From Pyrinomonadaceae bacterium (GTDB lineage: Bacteria; Acidobacteriota; Blastocatellia; Pyrinomonadales; Pyrinomonadaceae), in contig JACDAW010000373.1 in NCBI GenBank assembly GCA_013695245.1, positions 1 to 9,005 of the forward strand: a stretch of 9,005 bases of DNA. Direction: 5' to 3'. Positions 7,101 through 9,005 of this stretch are shown piece after piece. Position numbers and translations under genes: made by a program. Positions within the stretch are counted from its first letter, which is position 1, and every line of letters starts with the position of its first letter. The notes beneath the pieces are model-generated. The model was not told the DNA's origin, made no database searches, and saw only the letters and a list, made by a program, of their open reading frames with translations.

Positions 7101-7183
7101 ATCATCGCGTGTAGAAAACGCGGCATAATCAATCTCTGATAGCCCGGTGTTTTAACGCTAGGGAGCATCTCTGCCGTGTAACG

Positions 7184-7192
7184 TGTTAAAAT
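7184..7192 (+). promoter_or_regulatory. Extended -10 promoter candidate before the YggX-like gene
   Basis: TGTTAAAAT reads as an extended -10 (TGn plus TAAAAT at 7187-7192). There is no good -35, as expected for this class. It is framed by the inverted pair CCGTG (7174-7178) and CACGG (7193-7197), which could be a small operator. It lies about 40 bases before the start codon. Confidence 0.35.
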
Positions 7193-7230
7193 CACGGGAA
7201 AGATTACCAAACTATGATTTGCGAGGTTAG

Positions 7231-7518
7231 ATGATGGCTGAAACCATTAAGTGTAAGCGTTGCGGGCAGCAACGCCCCGCGCTCGGCTACGCGCCGGTGC
7301 CGACGGAATTGGGTCAGAAGATCGCCACCGAAATTTGCCAGCCATGCTGGTCTGAGTGGCTGGGTAAACAGACGATGCTTATTAACCATTATGGTCTTGA
7401 TGTATCAAACCCGGAGACACATGACTTCCTGTTCGATAACATGAAGACTTTTTTCTACGGCGAAGAGGGAAATCTGGCGACGATTGATACCACCAAGCAA
7501 GGCAGTGTGAAGTGGTAG
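7231..7518 (+). CDS. YggX-like Fe(II)-trafficking / oxidative damage protection protein with two CxxC pairs
   Basis: YggX-family proteins (Pfam Iron_traffic) are small cytoplasmic proteins that protect iron-sulfur enzymes from oxidative damage. The core here is clearly that family: 'ELGQKIATEI' (26-35), 'WSEWLGKQTMLINHYGL' (40-56), and 'FLFDNMKTFFYGEEG' (66-80). Length (95) is close to the usual 90. Unlike E. coli YggX, which has one conserved Cys near residue 7, this protein has C8-KR-C11-G and C36-QP-C39, a zinc-ribbon or rubredoxin-like pattern that would bring four thiols together. Two start codons are adjacent (ATG at 7231 and 7234). GAGG at 7223-7226 is 4 bases from the first and 7 from the second, so the second may be the true start, which would shift residue numbers by one. 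The C-terminal 15 residues (NLATIDTTKQGSVKW) extend beyond the core. Confidence 0.85.
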   Translation: MMAETIKCKRCGQQRPALGYAPVPTELGQKIATEICQPCWSEWLGKQTMLINHYGLDVSNPETHDFLFDNMKTFFYGEEGNLATIDTTKQGSVKW

Positions 7519-7673
7519 AGTCTCATGCATGGTGAAAGACGCTTGGCGGGTTAATTTAAAGTCGTTTTATCGCGGCGTATTCTTTGATACGGCGGCGCAA
7601 ACGTCGAATTCAATTCTTGCTTCGCTCTTGCAAGTTAATGTAGTATCCACCGTCTCAAAGAATAATTAGATTG
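7519..7673 (+). other. Gene-free upstream part of the BON lipoprotein regulatory region
   Basis: The full gap between the YggX-like gene and the BON lipoprotein is 336 bases. Its first 155 bases hold no reading frame with a plausible start site and no clear terminator for the YggX-like gene. They do hold half of a separated inverted repeat (7578-7587) and the palindrome CTTGCAAG (7627-7634). The region is in the right position for activator binding to the sigma-54 promoter just downstream. Confidence 0.4.
7578..7664. repeat. Separated inverted repeat upstream of the sigma-54 promoter
   Basis: TATTCTTTGA (7578-7587) and TCAAAGAATA (7655-7664) are exact reverse complements, 10 bases each, with centres 77 bases apart. 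Relative to a start near 7701 they sit at about -120 and -42. The left copy is itself inside GTATTCTTTGATAC, whose ends (GTAT/ATAC) are also inverted. They could be binding sites for an enhancer-binding protein or a looping regulator. The protein is unknown. Confidence 0.35.
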
Positions 7674-7690
7674 CTGGCACCGTTCTTGCA
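7674..7690 (+). promoter_or_regulatory. Sigma-54 (RpoN) promoter of the BON lipoprotein gene
   Basis: CTGGCAC-CGTTC-TTGCA matches the -24/-12 consensus (TGGCAC, five bases, TTGCW) at every key base: GG at 7676-7677 and GC at 7688-7689 are exactly 10 bp apart inside the element. Transcription should begin near 7701, giving a leader of about 154 bases. Sigma-54 promoters need an AAA+ enhancer-binding activator, which is not encoded in this window. This is the only match to this consensus I found next to a gene start; other TGGCAC copies are inside genes and lack TTGC. Confidence 0.75.
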
Positions 7691-7854
7691 TCAATCACGA
7701 ATCGTTAGCGTTGATGTATCGAAATTAGTACACTCGCACTTGTTGAGTTTCGGCGCGAAGGCGCGATCAAGCATGTGTAGGCAGGGTATGTTTCAGGAAA
7801 TTTGAGCACAGGTTTTCAAATCTAGGAACGAGAGAGATCGCTGAAGGAGAGGAT

Positions 7855-8427
7855 ATGAACAAAAACAAATTAGGCGCATTCGTTGCGGGCGCTGCGCTCG
7901 CCGCGCTCGCCGCCGGATGCCAATCAATGAACACCAACAACGCTAACGGCAACACGGTGCCGGCCAACACAGGTGTTGTTACCAACAACAATGGCAATAC
8001 GAACACGGCAGGCGTTACGACCACCAACACCAGCAACATGAACGGCAGCATGATGAATGGCAACGCGAGTCGTGGGAACTATAACGCCAACATCACGCGC
8101 GAAGAGTACAACCGCGATAAAGACCGCTATTCAGGCGAGGCTCGCCAAGCGGGACGCACCGTCGGTTCGGGCGTTAACGACGGCTGGATTTGGACGAAAG
8201 CCCGCGCGTCGCTCGCTACCGAAAACGATCTGCGCGATTCGACGGTTAACGTTGACGTTGATAACGGCGTTGTGACGCTCACGGGCACGGTCGCTAATCA
8301 ATCGCAGAAGAGCCGCGCGCAAACAATCGTCAATGCCCTTGACGGGGTGAAGAGCGTTAGAAACAATCTTCAGGTTTCCGCCAGCGGGAACACAAACGCG
8401 AACATGAACTCGAACACACGCCGGTAG
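7855..8427 (+). CDS. BON-domain lipoprotein with Asn/Thr-rich linker
   Basis: This 190-residue envelope protein starts with a lipoprotein signal: NKNK, a hydrophobic stretch (6-20) and lipobox A-A-G-C22, so acylation at C22 and membrane anchoring are expected. Residues 23-78 are low-complexity (Asn, Thr, Gly, some Met), a flexible spacer. Residues 80-105 are charged ('TREEYNRDKDRYSGEAR'). Residues about 110-175 form one BON domain, the OsmY-type fold linked to envelope stress and phospholipid surfaces: 'WIWTKARASL', 'STVNVDVDNGVVTLTGTV', then 'SRAQTIVNALDGVKSVRNNL'. The tail returns to Asn-rich sequence ending in RR. The start is certain: AAGGAG at 7844-7849, 5 bases before ATG. A sigma-54 promoter lies upstream and a strong terminator downstream, so it is a single-gene unit. 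OsmY has two BON domains; this has one. Confidence 0.9.
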   Translation: MNKNKLGAFVAGAALAALAAGCQSMNTNNANGNTVPANTGVVTNNNGNTNTAGVTTTNTSNMNGSMMNGNASRGNYNANITREEYNRDKDRYSGEARQAGRTVGSGVNDGWIWTKARASLATENDLRDSTVNVDVDNGVVTLTGTVANQSQKSRAQTIVNALDGVKSVRNNLQVSASGNTNANMNSNTRR

Positions 8428-8481
8428 TTTTGCGAATGTCGGGCGTGAGATCGCACTAAGAATTAAATTTTTAAGTATCGG

Positions 8482-8518
8482 AGGGCTTGCGAAACGCGTG
8501 TTTCGCAAGCCCTTCTTC
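8482..8518 (+). terminator. Strong intrinsic terminator after the BON lipoprotein gene
   Basis: AGGGCTTGCGAAAC (8482-8495) pairs perfectly with GTTTCGCAAGCCCT (8500-8513): 14 bp with a 4-base GCGT loop. A T/C run (TCTTC) follows. It is the most stable hairpin in the window. Confidence 0.85.
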
Positions 8519-8529
8519 ATTTAACTTCT

Positions 8530-8545
8530 CGGCAAAAATTTGCCG
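8530..8545. repeat. Short palindrome in the gap before the amidohydrolase gene
   Basis: CGGCAAA (8530-8536) and TTTGCCG (8539-8545) are exact inverted copies separated by AA. The size and symmetry fit a repressor operator, or a small hairpin, 184 bases before the next start. Confidence 0.3.
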
Positions 8546-8578
8546 CGCCGTTGAAACTTCCCGCCGCACGTTGCGTAA

Positions 8579-8616
8579 TAAGCGAACGCAGAATACTCTG
8601 ATGGTTCGTTCGCTTA
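8579..8616 (+). repeat. Two-tier inverted repeat / hairpin in the leader region of the amidohydrolase gene
   Basis: TAAGCGAACG (8579-8588) pairs with CGTTCGCTTA (8607-8616) over 10 bp. Directly inside, CAGA (8589-8592) pairs with TCTG (8597-8600), leaving a 6-base one-sided bulge (8601-8606) and a 4-base loop. No T-run follows, so it is not a standard terminator. It may be a regulatory RNA element or protein site. The rest of the 215-base gap (8514-8728) shows no reading frame and no convincing promoter. Confidence 0.4.
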
Positions 8617-8728
8617 AAAGTATTAACTCAAAATAGAAGCACTCCGCGCCACGCCTATTTGCCCGGCGAAGTTGTGTTGAATACTGTTTTGAGCGCCTGC
8701 AAAGTCAACTCAAACGGAAATCGAATCT

Positions 8729-9005
8729 ATGCTTAACGGTCAACGTCCGTACCTCGTCGCGCTCGCCGCTCTCATCGCGTTGCTTGCCACATCACTTCCC
8801 CGAACAACTTCAGCGCAACGCAGCGCGATTGATACTTACGCGATCACCAATGCGCGTATTGTCACAATGGCCGGTGCGCCGATTGAACGCGGCACGATTG
8901 TGATTCGCAATGGTCTGATCGAGGCGGTCGGCGCAAATTTAAGCGCCCCTTCCGACGCACGCGCGATTGATGGCACGGGGCTAACAATTTATCCCGGCAT
9001 CATAG
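8729..9005 (+). CDS. Exported amidohydrolase-like protein, 3' end outside window
   Basis: Only the first 92 codons are present, and the frame is open to the window edge. The N-terminus is a signal peptide: polar start with Arg (MLNGQR), hydrophobic core (8-20) and a likely cleavage after 'TTSA' at residue 29, so the product is secreted or periplasmic. The mature start 'YAITNARIVTMAGAPIERGTIVIRNGLIEAVGANL' is the N-terminal beta-sandwich of the amidohydrolase superfamily (imidazolonepropionase/dihydroorotase-like), and 'GLTIYPGII' is the stretch just before the usual metal-binding 'DxHxH', which would lie beyond the edge. The likely reaction is metal-dependent hydrolysis of an amide or ring, substrate unknown. 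The ribosome site is weak (CGGAAA near 8715). The metal ligands cannot be checked, so an inactive member is possible. Confidence 0.8.
   Translation, partial: MLNGQRPYLVALAALIALLATSLPRTTSAQRSAIDTYAITNARIVTMAGAPIERGTIVIRNGLIEAVGANLSAPSDARAIDGTGLTIYPGII

Noticed and set aside
6347..7114. 255-codon + strand frame overlapping the EamA transporter
   Set aside because: It is a shadow frame: Arg/His/Cys-rich with no domain, while the transporter frame has ten clear helices and both EamA signatures.
7101..7125. CGCGT/ACGCG hairpin after the transporter gene as a terminator
   Set aside because: The stem has only 5 bp and no T-run follows.
4790..7637. CTTGCAAGTTA shared by the acyl-CoA dehydrogenase leader (4790-4800) and the BON upstream region (7627-7637)
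   Set aside because: An 11-base match is expected several times by chance in a 9-kb window, and the two copies sit at different positions relative to their promoters.
7767..8063. Minus-strand 98-codon frame with very hydrophobic, membrane-like translation
   Set aside because: It lies opposite the Asn/Thr-rich linker of the BON lipoprotein. Runs of AAC/ACC codons read as GTT/GGT on the other strand, which creates false Val-rich 'membrane' sequence. It has no ribosome site.

Overview
All genes that can be supported lie on the + strand. The sequence is moderately GC-rich, and the set is mostly chromosomal housekeeping. There is no tRNA, rRNA, CRISPR array, insertion sequence or phage gene. The flavour suggests an acidobacterium, perhaps of the Blastocatellia/Pyrinomonadaceae type. 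The grounds are a PKD plus OmpA-like surface protein, a single-chain glycyl-tRNA synthetase, a BON lipoprotein with an Asn/Thr-rich linker, a clear sigma-54 promoter, and several starts with no Shine-Dalgarno sequence. This assignment is inferred from protein style and was not tested by any search.

Layout. Positions 1-828 hold the 3' part of a secreted PKD/OmpA-like protein, closed by a strong hairpin (853-892). A free-standing 57-residue glycine-rich single-pass membrane protein follows (997-1170), with a perfect AGGAGG site and its own terminator (1203-1236). Next is a three-gene cluster (1302-4660): glycyl-tRNA synthetase, an unrecognised 141-residue protein with an acidic tail, and a CCA-adding/poly(A)-polymerase-family enzyme with an HD domain. 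Two of the three are tRNA enzymes, so the middle protein may have a translation-related role. An acyl-CoA dehydrogenase (4852-6084) has its own likely promoter. An EamA/DMT-family transporter (6192-7100) and a YggX-like Fe(II)-trafficking protein (7231-7518) come next.

The last third is the most regulated part. A 336-base gap (7519-7854) carries a near-consensus sigma-54 promoter in front of a BON-domain lipoprotein (7855-8427). That gene ends in a 14-bp terminator hairpin. After a gap rich in inverted repeats, the window closes inside an exported amidohydrolase-like protein (8729 to the edge).

The points most worth a second look are the YggX homolog with two CxxC pairs in zinc-ribbon arrangement, the sigma-54-controlled BON lipoprotein, the unknown acidic-tailed protein between two tRNA genes, and the small glycine-rich membrane protein. 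I did not see a clearly novel multi-gene system.
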